Assembly (NCBI GenBank): GCA_026545765.1
Contig: JAIFAC010000165.1
Span: 62,001 to 126,000 of the forward strand
DNA length: 64,000 nucleotides
From: Plantago major
Lineage: Eukaryota > Streptophyta > Magnoliopsida > Lamiales > Plantaginaceae
Direction: 5' to 3'
A program made the position numbers and the translations under genes. Position 1 is the first letter of the stretch, and each line of letters begins with the position of its first letter. Below the pieces are notes generated by a model that saw only the letters and a list, made by a program, of their open reading frames with translations, did no database searches and was not told where the DNA came from. Of this stretch, positions 35,701 through 48,242 are shown in pieces.

Positions 35701-37669
35701 GAATGAGCAGATTCAACATTAAGTCCATAATTGTCAATGACTCAGAACTAGAAAATGCAATGAGAAGTTAACTACATTCCTAAATGTCACAAAAAATTAT
35801 TGCATTCTGGAAACTGACAATAAAATGGATTCTTGAAAATATGATGTGGGCATCTATTAAGAAGGCCGAAACAATGATTCTATTTAAAAGATCAGGACTT
35901 CAGGAGCTCTTTCTGAAGAATTAGAAGCCCCTACTATAAAGTCTAATAACGTGAATGTTGCTCCTATGTACACTATAGCCAATAGAATATGCTAATACTA
36001 CTCAGAATCCCACCTCTCCAGGAGAAAGAGGAAACACGAGCTGGTGAACCATCTTTTGCATCCTCAAGAGGTCAAAGCTTATAAATACTTGGTATATATT
36101 ATCTTAAGAATTCTGAATGTAGCAAGAATTAATTAACAGCAAAGTAGACATTAATGATTAAACACTACATGATATCTTAATTTATGCCCAACATGACACC
36201 ACAATCAACTTATGGGAATCATGAGTATCTTGAAACACAATAGGCGCATCTTAAATAATGCAATAAACTCTAGAGACACAGAATCAGTAGTAGCAACAGC
36301 ATGTATAGTAACAAAATTCCAAAAGAAAAGAGAATTAAAGAAATTGAGGAACACATTTCCTCAGGAGGGAGATGAGAGAAGAAATCAGCACATATTTACA
36401 TCCAGAAGATGTTAAATATATGACTTCTAAGCGACAAGAAAAAAGACTAATTTAACGACCTTAAAACTGGATTCTGAAATAATCTAAATGCACGACAAGC
36501 AGCATATCTGATTGTCATACGCCAATAGATATGCATAATATGATGACAATAAGGCGAAAAACATAATCATATAAAGACCAGCAGCTGTCACAAAATCACA
36601 TACTTTAGCAGCCACAGCAGTTTCCTTGGCAGTAGGCCTGTGGATGAGATCCAAAAGCTCCTCACCGGTTTTTGACTTCTGCAGCTCCTTAAAACTTTTC
36701 TTATTCAGCAAAGCCTCTACATCTTTCAAATCATCCTCCTCAGTCCTAACTTGACGAAGAGAATTAGTCCCTCCACCTTGAAACCCACCCATCTGCGGAT
36801 GCCTGTGCATAGGGGTGGCACGCCCCACCTCTAGGCACCCCCATCATTCCCATTCCCCTCGGTCCACCACCACCCCCCCTGGGTCCCACCATCATCCAAG
36901 CATCCTGCATTCCCCTCCCGACACCAAAACCCGTACTCTCCCCACTCTTCTTCCCATAACCACTCCTATTACTCTCATCATTCAACTGCTTGGTCTCAGG
37001 CAACTCTTTCAAAAGCTTAGTCCTATCAATTTTCATAACTGTAATCCTCGATTTCCCACTAACCACAAACTCCTCCAGCTCCACACCACCATTATCCTCC
37101 GCAATCGACCTCAAAGCCATCTCCACCGCCACAATCGACCCCGAGTCACCTCCCAATTCCCTCAACGCCTCCTTCTCCACCAACGTAGAAGAAGAATCAT
37201 TCTCCAGCTTCCTCAACACGGTGAGCGAATCTATCGGAATAAACGGAACCCTCTCAATCAAACACACAGCCACCATCGACCTCACAACAGATAGCGAACC
37301 CCCACTCTCCTCCATCAACGCCTTCTCATCCCCTTTCGACTGGCCATTCTCAACCGGAGCCGAATTGGCCGGTTTAGAATCGTCATCCAAGGACAATTTG
37401 GGGAGGTTGGATCTGGTTAAAATGGGAGGCGGTTGGGATGGGAGAATGTTGGAGAGAGGCGTGTAGGGCTTGTTGGTGATTGTGGAGAGAGCTTTGAGAG
37501 AAATGTCGAGAGATGAGACGAGTGATGGGGATAGGGTTCGAAGGGAAGCGATGAGGTCTAATTGCGTAGAGTGGAGGGTATCAACTCGATTTTCTAGGCG
37601 GAGCTTCTTCGCCTTGATTGATGTGAGTGCGTCTTCGTTAGCTTCTGCGAGTGAAGACTGAGCCTCCAT
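32786..37669 (-). CDS. MTA: N6-adenosine-methyltransferase MTA (METTL3 homologue), seven exons
   Basis: Catalytic subunit of the nuclear m6A mRNA writer; partner MTB. Exons (minus strand): 37669-36604, 35630-35532, 35306-35223, 35131-34782, 34215-33999, 33816-33737, 33056-32786, for about 721 residues, close to the plant family length. The N-terminus ([20 protein letters not shown]) is a predicted helix. Exons 2-4 encode the Cys/His zinc finger pair (CRHQ..C, C..DTCRHMKTCKYVH). The MT-A70 domain has the catalytic DPPW at about residue 485 (34916-34927), then [39 protein letters not shown] and SRKPDE. The start follows a (CAA)5 leader. Oddities: a one-base frame shift in the G run near 36825 (GGTGGGGCG), where dropping one G rejoins the glycine-rich linker to the downstream frame, and a GA donor (AAAG|GATAGT) for intron 2. 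The retroelement LTR begins about 775 bp upstream of its ATG. Confidence 0.93.
35398..35417. repeat. G20 homopolymer in MTA intron 2
   Basis: Twenty G in a row on the plus strand (C20 in the transcript), about 90 bp upstream of the acceptor of exon 3. Confidence 0.9.
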
Positions 37670-37686
37670 TGTTGTTGTTGTTGTTC
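37670..37686 (-). promoter_or_regulatory. (CAA)5 leader directly before the MTA start codon
   Basis: On the minus strand the last leader bases are AACAACAACAACAACA then ATGG. CAA-rich leaders are unstructured and are associated with efficient translation. The effect here is inferred. Confidence 0.5.
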
Positions 37687-38444
37687 TAGGTTTGCAGCTT
37701 AATCAGCTCAATCAGTAGTCTAGTACAAGATTGATTGTTCGTCAGCTAAATAAGCGCAATAGTAGTAGAGGTATCGCGTAAGTATACAGAGAAATTGTTT
37801 CCGTAAGTAGGGAAATGCCGATAGGGTTCTGCAAGGTTTTGGGGATTTAGGGCTCTGTTCCTGTTTCTTTTTCCCAATTGAAGACGATGAAGATCACTAT
37901 TGACTAGTGAAGAAGATCGGCCAGAAAAAGCTCCTGTATTTTTTTTCAAGGACTTTAACTTTCTAATGTTTGCTTATAGGACCATTTTGGATTACGGGAC
38001 TAAAATTGACACAATTTATAGAAAGTCTTGCGAGGGAAATGTATGTGAAATTTTTGAAATTACTGATTTTTCTGAATATGAAGAAATACCATATTAATCA
38101 AACACAAGTGTTTGGCATGTTCACAACTAATGTAATGTGGTCTTTCATTTTTTTTAGGAAAATCAGTCTTTCTACGATACTTGCCCGACATATATTAATT
38201 GAGAAGACCTGAGGGACGGACTAATGTTATTAAGTACCAACGTAAAATTTTAATACATATGAGTAATGTTTTACATTTGAACATTATGTTATTTTTTATG
38301 TGTATGTATAACACCTACATTTATCTTGCTATAATAATAATGTATGTCGGTCTATTTCATCCTTCTATAGAGATGCTTATTCAGCGGACTCACACAAATT
38401 AATATGAGTCTCTCTCCTGATAACCCACCACTTATAAAAGAACC
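37687..38444. other. MTA 5' flank up to retroelement C
   Basis: Upstream region of MTA, ending where LTR C begins. No other gene is recognised. Confidence 0.5.
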
Positions 38445-39840
38445 TGTTAGGAATATCTGTTAGTATTTTGATCACTCATCACATGTTCTTATCTTAGCCA
38501 GAAAGGTGATTAAGTACTCTTGGTTCACTTGAACATTGTAAAAGAGGAAATCACTGAATATGATTAGTTTAGTAAATCTTGTATTAGGATTATAGGTCTA
38601 TGAGTGTAATTTTTATTTCCAGAAGACCATGAAGATCAATCCTAGCAATGGAACTTTTCTGAAGATTAGAAGACTGAAGATTGCACAAGGTTTATGAAGA
38701 CACAAAGGTTTAGTCTAACTCAGAAAGACTATGTCCTTAATCCTTTCTTAAGTGTATTAACTTACTTTCGAAATATGATTCTGGACATATGACATCATGA
38801 GTATGGAGCATGCAAGCCATCAGAAAGGCTCATGTATCCGTTGAGACTAAAGGACAATGAAACGATTATGCATTAAATGCATCGGCGAAATCTTTATAGC
38901 GAACCTCTCTGAAAAATGAGATAGTGACTTACGGTACATAGTTCAAGATATAAGCGGATATAATTTGATGGAAACTGTGGATATAATTGACGCCTCTCAA
39001 ATTTATCTATATATATCACACACTTAGATGCTTGAAGAACACACCTTAGAATGCTCTATCTTGAAAACTTAACCTCAAGCAAAGTATTCTCTCAAGCACT
39101 CTACTACCCTTTCTGAAAGCCTTCTGTTGCTTGAAGAATCACTAGTAGTTCTAAGTTGTCATGAACCTTAACAAGAGATTGTTATTCGTGAAAGAGTTGA
39201 ACTATCAGATACCCTTTACGAAGCTCATTCTCGAATGGACATCGATTACTTGGGTCGATAAAGAGCGGTGTCATCCATTTGAACAAGTGTATTAAGTAGT
39301 CTGTTCTATTAGGCTCTCTGAAAACATAAGCTGAAAAGTTATCTGAGAAGCCTCTCGACAAACCTTATAACCAACACCATCAGGCGTGGAGTAGAGGAAG
39401 TACTTGATTTGGGAAATCGGGGAATAACTCGAGGTTATCTGAGTAGAGAAGTACTTAGCTCTAGGAGTGAGGAAATAACTTCGGGGAACATTTGGTTGGG
39501 AACCATTTGTTTAGGAATCTTAGAATAGGATTATTTTAAGGTGAACTCAATTATCTGTTCTAGTGAATTCTAGGTCTCAGAAAGGCCGAAGTGGATTAGT
39601 TGGAGGATTATGCCACCTCCAGATACCACTATACTTGCTGTGTCATTCACCTTTTTGTATTTACATTTCAGCAAAGCACACACACATACTTATTGTTTCT
39701 ACACTTACCTATCTTAAAGTCTTCCGCGCTCTGAATTTAAATATCAGAAACCCCAGTTTACGAAGCTATGTTATCGAAAAAATTTTTAAAATACTATTCA
39801 CCCCCCTCTAGTCTTTTACTTTGCGTTATACGGACCAACA
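38445..39840 (+). repeat. LTR C (5' LTR)
   Basis: 1396 bp, TGTTAGGAATATCTG...GGACCAACA. It contains a TATA element near 39008 and the three tandem stem-loop units at 39397-39480. Colinear with LTR D. Confidence 0.9.
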
Positions 39841-39842
39841 AG

Positions 39843-39855
39843 TGGTATCGGGCGG
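39843..39855 (+). other. Primer-binding site, element C
   Basis: TGGTATCGGGCGG, two bases after the LTR. It differs from the expected TGGTATCAGAGCGG exactly where CAGA would be. Confidence 0.85.
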
Positions 39856-39911
39856 GGAGGTTCTACAAGCCTTACGCTTGAACCTAGATCCCCGAGATAG
39901 GTGAAGGAACT

Positions 39912-42900
39912 TTGTCCCTTCGAGGACTATATAATTTGTGTGTGTTAAGTGTGCGGTATGTCTACGGCGATGCACCCGTTACGAAGCTTGAAAACTACGA
40001 GAAATGGAAGAACAACATGATTCTCAATCTGGTGGCAATTAGTGTCGATATGATCTATGTCATAAATGAAGGTCCTATCAAAATCAGACAAGTCAAACAA
40101 GTTACCAAGGTGTGCGATGGAAGAAAAGCCTCATCTGAGGAAGATGGAAGCGAGGATCACGGTGCTAGTGATAGTGGTCGTGTTGCTCGTGGAAGCATTT
40201 TGTATGAAGGCAAGCGAAGAGCTACGGACATCTGAAGATGCGAGAGACCTGATTGGATGGTCGAGCTCGTAATATCATCATCGGATCGACACTGAGCACA
40301 TACGATTGTAAGTTGTGGGGTGCTAAAGCGGCGAAAGTTGCACAGCGATTGATTGAAGAAATGCATGCGGGCCGAAAACCGAGAAAACAAGTTCGAAGTT
40401 CTTAAATTGAAGTTCCAAAACTTCAAACAAGGTCCCACTGAAACTCTGGAAGAACTTGATTTCAGGTTTACTACACTTATGAGTGATATGGCTGCATTTG
40501 GTGAAAGCAACAGATACTCCCAGCCAGAAAAGATTAAGACTAGGGTGAATTTCATCCAGTATCCTTTTAGATGTTCTAATTACACTTGGGTACCAGTTAG
40601 ATCAACAATAACATGCAAATCCTGATCGATATAAATCAATTACATGTAGGTCCACGAATTTGACTTTTGGCGAATTAAAACCAGGAAAAGTCATTTTTAC
40701 CCCTGCTTAAATATCAACTTTTAGTTTTAGCCAAACAGGCTTAACTTATTGATGACGTGTGGACTTGGATGTAATTGATTTTTTTACATATAATTTATAT
40801 TTAAACCTATTATTAATTAACTTGTATATTAAGATACCTTAATTAGTGGTTGTATGTAAATGTTCAGGAGGGCCCCATTTTGATTTTTAAACATTTTGGA
40901 GGTTTAATTTCAATTTTCACCTATCAAACATATAAATATAAAAAGGTTGAAGGATAGTTTACAATTTCTAGAACTTCATACTTGTTTTTAAGACTTAATG
41001 GCATCTATTTAAATAATGAGAACTTCTAAATTACAGTAGTGATTCCCAGGGCTCATCTAATTCTTAAAAGGATAGCCCTTTCAATTTTTAAGACCTCGAT
41101 TAAGTCCTGTCAAATCGAATTTTAAAAACTTTGTAAAATTCCAAAATAAAATCATTCTTACGATTAGGAGGGCATGGAGAGATCCAATCATGATTGCTCT
41201 TCCTATTCTTCCTATTTCAAATAATAATATTTATAATTTATTAATTTTATTTAACTTTATTGGAAACTCCATGGATGAACTTCCATGGCGAAACCTGGAA
41301 GCTCAGTGAGCTTCCATGAGCGTCGAAAGGATAAAAAATTAAAAATTTAAAATTGAAAATATGGGTTAATTGATCTGTATTTTTATTTTTTTCATTAATT
41401 TTTAAACACATTTATGTTTTTTTGTAATTTTAATTTTCAATGCCTTTTAGGTTATCAATTATTTTTCAATACCTTTTTAAAATAATTTTTTCTGTTATTT
41501 ATTTATTTTTGTAATTTATTATTTTTAAATTATTTTTTAGTTTTTATTTATTTTCATAATTGATAAAATTTTAAATTATTAATTAGTTTATATTTATTTT
41601 TCACTCACATATCTCTAACAAATCACTTTCACCTTCCTAGAATGGATGGAGCTTCCATGGAAGTGAAAGGAAACATGTGCTAATTAATGTTATATTATTT
41701 TCAAATTTGTTTATATTTTTATTTTATTTTTCATAATTTTTTATTTTATAAACATTTTATGTCATTATTTATTTTCAATTTTATTTAGTAATTTCTTTTT
41801 ATTTCTTAAAATCATTTTCTATTTTATCCAAAAAATTATTTTATATTATTTATTTATTTTCATATTTTTTAAATAACTTTTCTAATTTTATTTATTTTTC
41901 AAAAAATATTTTAAAATATTTTTTCTGTTTTTATTATTGTTCATAATTTTTATTCAACCTAAATTATTTTTCCATTATTTATTTATTTTTGGACATTATT
42001 GTGTATTAAAATCGAAAAGGAGTAAAATAAACTAAGGACACATTTGTTTGTCCACTAAGGAATTTCAACTTATAAGTTAATTGACAAAAATCGACTTTTG
42101 AACTTAAATGTAATTGTTGAAGTAGCTGGTCTTGAATCTGATGTCACTTATCTAACGAGGAGGGTATATGTAATAACCATTAAGGTAATGTCATAAGTCT
42201 CAATCCTGTTGGGAGCACACTAAGTTCTTTTATTTCAACGAGGATGCGAATATTACTCGATGAGCTCTTCTCTCATCTTGCTACTGTAGACTATGAGACA
42301 ACTCAGAGAGAACAAACAGCTGAAAAGTTGCAAAGTGCTGCTCTAGTTTCTCAAGGTACTTCTGAAAAGAAGGATACCAAAGATGCATCTGAAGAAAATG
42401 CTCTTGTAGTAAGACACATGAAGAAATTTGTGGTCGAGATTGAGAGAAGAAAAGCTAAAGAAAAGTGAAAAAGCATCTTGGCCCGAACTATCATTCAAGA
42501 ACATCTGAATGAACAACTCTCTGAACACCCCATTCGGAAAGGTGTTAATCTTGAAGGCTATGAAATAGGAAATGATATACGCTTCTATTGTCAAAAGCAC
42601 AGTCGAGAGATTGTCACCTTTAAACAAGCTCAAGGCAATTGTGACAAGAAGACGGAAGAAATTTCAAGAGAAATCAAAGGGCCTTCTTGTTGAAGAAAGG
42701 AAGAAGATTCAAATTCAACTTGATGCTCTAGACATTGAGGAGATTAAAGATGGAGATTCGGATGACTCGAACCTACCATCACGGTGTGTGGAATCACCCA
42801 CGATGTAGTCGACTTTGGCCTTAAGAAGAATGAAATGTGTGGAATTCTTTGAGATTCTTGGTCGGACATCTCGACATTGAAATATGTCTTAATTATGGTT

Positions 42901-44000
42901 GATGAGGTAACTAACAATTCACAATTTACATACTATGAGTGATGATGGAATTGAGGATCTGAGTTGGTCGAGAGTGAATTGGATCGTTATGAGAAAGAAT
43001 TTACGGAAGCACAATCAAAACCGAATTCTAGAAATCAAAGAAACTCTTGAAAAGAGGTTTACGAGCTAACAGTGTCTGAGAACAAGAACCTTTGAAATAG
43101 CCTTTACGAAGCTCAGATATCTGAGAATGAAAATTCTCACAAACTAGCCTTGGATGAACTTAATAAGAAAATGATAAAGCTGCTTTCTGAGAATGAAGAA
43201 CTCAGAAAGAAAGAGCTATCCTTCAAATCTTATGCAAAGGCTAGTGACACTCTCAACGAGGTTCGATCTATCTGAGAGATCCCTCTGAGAAAGGTGGACT
43301 TGGACTTGATGAACAATCAAGTAATTAATCTCCTCTGAAGAAGAGTGATGAAAGGTTGACCTTTGTAAAAAGTCAACAAAATGATTCTTCAAACACCTAT
43401 AGCATTGGTCAGAAAGCTAGGGTAGTTAACAAAGGAAAAGGAATTGCAACCCAGCCTTTTAAAGAACAACAAGTTCACAAGAAACATGTGGATAAGGTTT
43501 ACGAAAGAAACTGACCTCGATATGCAACCATCCACATTGTTGCATTACTAGGAAGGAAGAATTCTTTGGAATAGGCAAATTCTCTCTTGAACCATTTATG
43601 AAAATAAAGATGGTGCGAGAAACTAGTAAAACTTCAAGCGCATTGAGAAAGCGAAAGGTGTTCGGCGGCATTGGCTATCGTGCTATAGGAAAGGTCATAC
43701 GCAACAATATAAGGAAGGACAAGAACAACTGGCATAAGGCGATATTGCGTAGCAATAAGCGAAGTGGAAGAAATCTCAAGCCTTTGAAAAAGCTGAATGC
43801 GAGCTAGAAGGAACACGGCGGAAAGGCTAAGTTCTTTGAAAAGCAACCCCGAAACCGAGGTCCGAAGCACCAAAAGAAACACCTAGAAACACAAGAAGGA
43901 AGATTGAGATCAAAATTGCGATTTTATTGCATCTCCTTGATCAAGTTAAACAAAACAAACTCCCGAGAAATTCACTAAAATGTGGATTCCTCTTTGGAAG
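39912..44000 (+). CDS. Element C gag region, interrupted by an insertion
   Basis: The gag N-terminus (39912-40235; APVTKLENYEKWKNNMILNL) and 40353-40540 (FKQGPTETLEELDFRFTTLM) are followed by an AT-rich insertion (about 40545-42190). Gag then resumes at 42240 (LFSHLATVDYETTQREQTAEKL) and continues as a Lys/Glu-rich, probably coiled-coil part (42930-43350) to about 44000. The zinc knuckle near 42588 is damaged. Outside the insertion the order equals that of element A. Confidence 0.6.
40545..42190. mobile_element. Unclassified ~1.65-kb AT-rich insertion in gag of element C
   Basis: Element A is continuous here (AGATTAAGACTATTGTGAAGTCTTAACCTG near 12270-12298). Element C reads AGATTAAGACTAGGGTGAAT, then ~1.65 kb of unrelated AT-rich DNA, then ATTAAGGTAATGTCATAAGTCTCAATCCTG. 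The doubled ATTAAG..GT(G)AAT piece suggests a target-site duplication of about 9 bp, imperfect as read. No open frame longer than a few dozen codons and no clear terminal inverted repeats were found. Confidence 0.6.
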
Positions 44001-44059
44001 AATGTTTAGTCTAGGTGGTTCTATCTACGGCGAGAACACAACCCTGTTTCTGTTTTTGT

Positions 44060-47000
44060 CGAGCGCCTCTTGGACTAAGGCTCGATGGCTATTTGATAGT
44101 GGATCACGGAAAGCACATGACGGAGACAAAGCAAATCTGATCGACTACAAAACTTGCAACCTTTGGACCACACATGAGTTCTTTGGAGAATTAAATCCTC
44201 TCTGGGATTTGTAGCGTCAAATTAGGATCATTAATAATCCTTTGGCGTATTACATGTTAAAGGTTTGAAATATAATCTATTTAGCATGAGCGACTTGCGA
44301 ACAAGGATTCCTTGTGAAATTCAAAGCAAAGTATTGCAAACTTATAGACAATGAGTCAAGCGACGGTCTTGGTTGCTTTCGGGAAAGGCAATCTTTATGT
44401 TACCGATTGGGCATCTACCACTGAAGAATGTCTCATGGTGAGTCAATCGGGTCACCTGAAGAACCTTTGGTTATGGCACAAAAGAATGAATCACTTGAAT
44501 TTCAAAACTCTGAACAAACTTGCCAAGAAAGAGTTAGTGGTTGGCCTTCCCAAAACATCTTTCAGAAAGGATGGTATCTGTTCTTCCTGTCAGATGGGGA
44601 AACAATCCAAGATCTCTTTCAAGTCCAAAACCAGGCACTCTAGTGTTAGACCACTGCAACTATTACATATGGATCTTTTTGAATCATCTGTAACTTGTAG
44701 ATGACTTCTCAAGATTCACTTGGGTTGTCTTTCTTAAGCACAAATATGATGCTAGGGTAGAGATACCAAATTTGCTGAATAAGCTTGAAGTCATGAAAAA
44801 TGACAAAGTATCTGCAATCAGAACATACCATGGTACTGAGTTTGTCAACCAGTACATAAAGTAGTTTTGTACCAACAAAGGTATACAACACCAACTTTCC
44901 TCTGTAAGAACACCACAACAAAATGGTGTTGCAGAAAGGAAAAATAGAACCCTTAAAGAAGCGGCAAGGACAATGCTAGCTGACACTGAAATAAGTGAAG
45001 TTTATTGGGTTGAGGCTGTAAACACAACATGCTACACTCAGAACAGATGTTTGATAAACAAACACCATGACAAGACCCCATATGAACTCTTGGTTGGTAG
45101 ACCCCCTAATATCAAACATCTGAAAGTATTTGATTGTAAATGTTTTGTTCTTAACAATGGAAAAGAGTATCTAAGAACATTTCAACCAAAGACATATGAA
45201 GGTGTGTTTCTTGGTTATTCTATGAATAGCAAAGCATACAGAGTTTACAACAAAAGAACAAAGAAGATTGAAGAATCAGTTCATGTTGTATTCTATGAAG
45301 GAAGCAAGAAAACACCCCTTGCTGATGAACTCTCAGAAAGGTTCAAGGAACTAATGATAAAGGATTCTGAAGAACCCTCAAAGGAAAAACATCATTGTGG
45401 AAAGAGAGGATGACTACGGCGAAGAAAAGCATGAAATGCCTAGTAACAACGGATGATTCTCGGACATGATGAAGAATCTCCTATGAAATTCGAAATGGGC
45501 GAAGATGTTCATCGGAGAGTTAACTCTGAAATGACCTCTCCGAGGCATGTCCGAAATCTCTCACCGAGCAAGTATCGGACATTCACCGCCCTACGAGGTG
45601 CAGATGTCACGAATCTTGAAGAAGTATCACGTCGTAATCATAGTGATTAGCATTCGGATCACATAGATGTTGACCTACTAGCCTAAACCCGTGATGAGAT
45701 GGACAAGGATCATCGCAAAAGATGTGATTGGACCGATCAATCAAGGTGTTAGGACTAGGAGAAGCGATAGTGAAAATGCTAACTCTCTCTTTGGATGTTT
45801 CATCTCAAACATTGAACTAAAACTATCTGAAGCGATAAGAGACCAAGCGGATCTACGCAATGCAAGAAGAGTTGGATCAGTTTGAGAGAAACAAAGTCTG
45901 GAAACTAGTTCCATTTGTAGAAGGAATATCTGTGATTGGAACTAAGTGGGTTTTCAGAAACAAAATGAATGAATCTGGTGAAATAACCAAAAACAAAGCA
46001 AGGTTGGTTGCGAGGATTCACCAGGTGAAGGTTTAGATTTTGATGAGTCATATGCAGTTGCGGATTAGATGCAATAAGACTCTTTACGGCCTTTGACTCA
46101 TAAAGACTTTAAAGTTTATCGGATGGATGTCGAGAGTGCATTCTTGAATGGTGAACTTGTTGAGGAAGTCTATGTTGAACAACCACACGGCTTTGAAGTT
46201 TCCTCGAGAAAGTAGAATGGTCTATAAGCTCTGAAGCTCTATATGGACTGAAACAGGCTCCAAGAGCATGGTATGACACTTTGGCCAAATACCTTCTGGA
46301 AAGTGGTTTCAAGAAAGGTGAAGTTGATAAAACTTTATTTACTTTAAATCATGATGGGAAACTACTCTTAGTTCAAGTATATGTTGATGACATAATATTT
46401 GGATCTAAGGACAAGCAACTTTGTGATGACTTTGCAAATCTCATGAAAAGAAAGTTTGAGATGAGCATGATTGGAGAATTGAACTATTTCCTAGGATTGC
46501 AAGTCAAGCAACTCAATGATGGAATATTCATTAGTCGACAAAGTATGCAAAAGACATGCTCACAAAGTTCAATCTTAAGCCTTCTGAAAAGAATGCTAAG
46601 ATACCTATGAGCATAGGAACCAAGATGACCTATACTGAATCAGATAAGAGTGTTGATGAACACAAGTATAGAAAATTGATAGGTGCACTACTTTACCTTC
46701 TTTATGACGGACACGATATTCAATATGCGGTTGGTGTGTGTGCTAGATTTCAAACAAATCGATGCAATCACACTACAACATTGCTATGAAAATATTAAGG
46801 TATGTGAAAGATACGATAGATGTAGGTTTGTGGTATCCTAAAGAAAGTGGATTGAGTTTGGTTGGTTACTCAAATCTTTGATTATCTTTGGATCAATGCT
46901 TGATAGGAAAAGCACCTCGGGGAACTTGTCGGTTTAAGAACTAGACTTATCTCATGGTTTAGCAAAAGAAAAACTCAATTGCAACTTCTACCACATAATT

Positions 47001-47320
47001 TGAATATATTCTGCTTTGGTTGTTGCAACACAAATTACGTGGATTCAACAACAACTCGAGACTATGGACTCGATGAAGAAAACTCCCATTTTCTATGATA
47101 ACACAAGTGCTATTGCAATCACACGAACCCCAAGTTCCATGCGAACAAAGCACATTGATGTTAGACACCACCTCATCGAGAGACCATGTTGAGAAAGGCG
47201 ATATAGAGATACTCAAGATTGTACGGAAGAACAACTTGCGGATATCTTCACAAGCCCTACAAGAAAGTCGGTTCTTGACCTTAAGACATAATCTTGGATT
47301 AATGGAGATGCCTAAGGACT
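44060..47320 (+). CDS. Element C pol: protease, integrase, RT, RNase H
   Basis: Retropepsin DSG motif near 44096. GAG-pre-integrase domain 44351-44704 ([13 protein letters not shown] and CSSCQMGKQ). Integrase core from about 44700 ([39 protein letters not shown] gives the D, D, E set), ending 45413. RT about 45860-46790 with KWVFRNK, the LKQAPRAWY box intact near 46245-46275, and catalytic YVDD near 46385. RNase H to about 47320 in fragments. Long intact blocks alternate with blocks full of frame breaks and poor in CAG/CTG. Confidence 0.82.
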
Positions 47321-48034
47321 GAAAAATGTCCTGAATCTCTAAAGTCTGAGTAAGTGAGGTAGAAAAGAAGTAGGCCTCTGAGGACATGTTCTCAGAAAGC
47401 GAGTTGATAAGAAGTGATGCAAGGTTTACGGTAACAACACTCGAGAAAACATTCTGGAGCAGGTATCCGGAAAAGGCAAAGGTTAGTACACTCGATAAGT
47501 AAATAAGACTAGAACTTACTTCTTTAGTGGGTCAATTACATTCAAACAACTGAAGCTTCTGACACTTGAATTCAGAAAGCTATTTAGTCATAAAGAGAAA
47601 AGGCACACAAAGCTCGAAAAAGTATAAGTTCTGAAAGTCAAACATGTCCAATGTCTCGTATTTTTGCCACTTTTATGATAAACAATATAAAGATAAGGAC
47701 TTGACACTCAGAATGATAAGTTCAAACGATTTGAGTGTTCTTACTCTTTACTAAGTGACATAATGGATGTAACTTGTTAAAAATCCATCAAGTCGGCACA
47801 ATACCATTTGTTGATTGATATCATTTCAAGATATTCAATATAAGCCCTTGATGAATAAATGTTTGATCTCAACGGTTGAGATTAAAACAAAGCAAGTAAT
47901 GTCTGTTGAGAAATGCAGACATGGCCCACTGCGCATTTAATGAAGTATAAAGGACGTACCACGCCTATGCAGATGCAAAGACACGCATTCATATTCAGTT
48001 GTATGTATGTTGTATCTATGTACATTTTGTCTGC

Positions 48035-48042
48035 TATATATA
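48035..48042 (+). promoter_or_regulatory. Internal TATA box ahead of the post-pol gene, element C
   Basis: GCTATATATAGAGGATTTGGGC, about 200 bp before the ATG at 48243. It corresponds to 18086 in element A, with a conserved leader (GGCAAAAGA, AGCAAAA). Confidence 0.5.
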
Positions 48043-48242
48043 GAGGATTTGGGCAAAAGACAAACACTTTTACCAATTCCGAAATTTCAAACTTGCATCA
48101 AAACAGCAAAATCTCTCAAGATTTCTGCAAACCCCCTCTGCAAACTCACTTCTTGTGCTTAGTCTTCTGAAAAGATAGACTAATCTCGATTAATTGTGCA
48201 AAATTCATCTGAAAAACACTCACTCAAAACTCTATATAAGAG

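Noticed and set aside
36815..37466. Plus-strand open frames of ~159 codons opposite MTA exon 1
   Set aside because: Antisense shadows of a GC-rich coding exon, dominated by Pro, His, Ser and Thr, with no gene signals. The minus strand carries the conserved protein.
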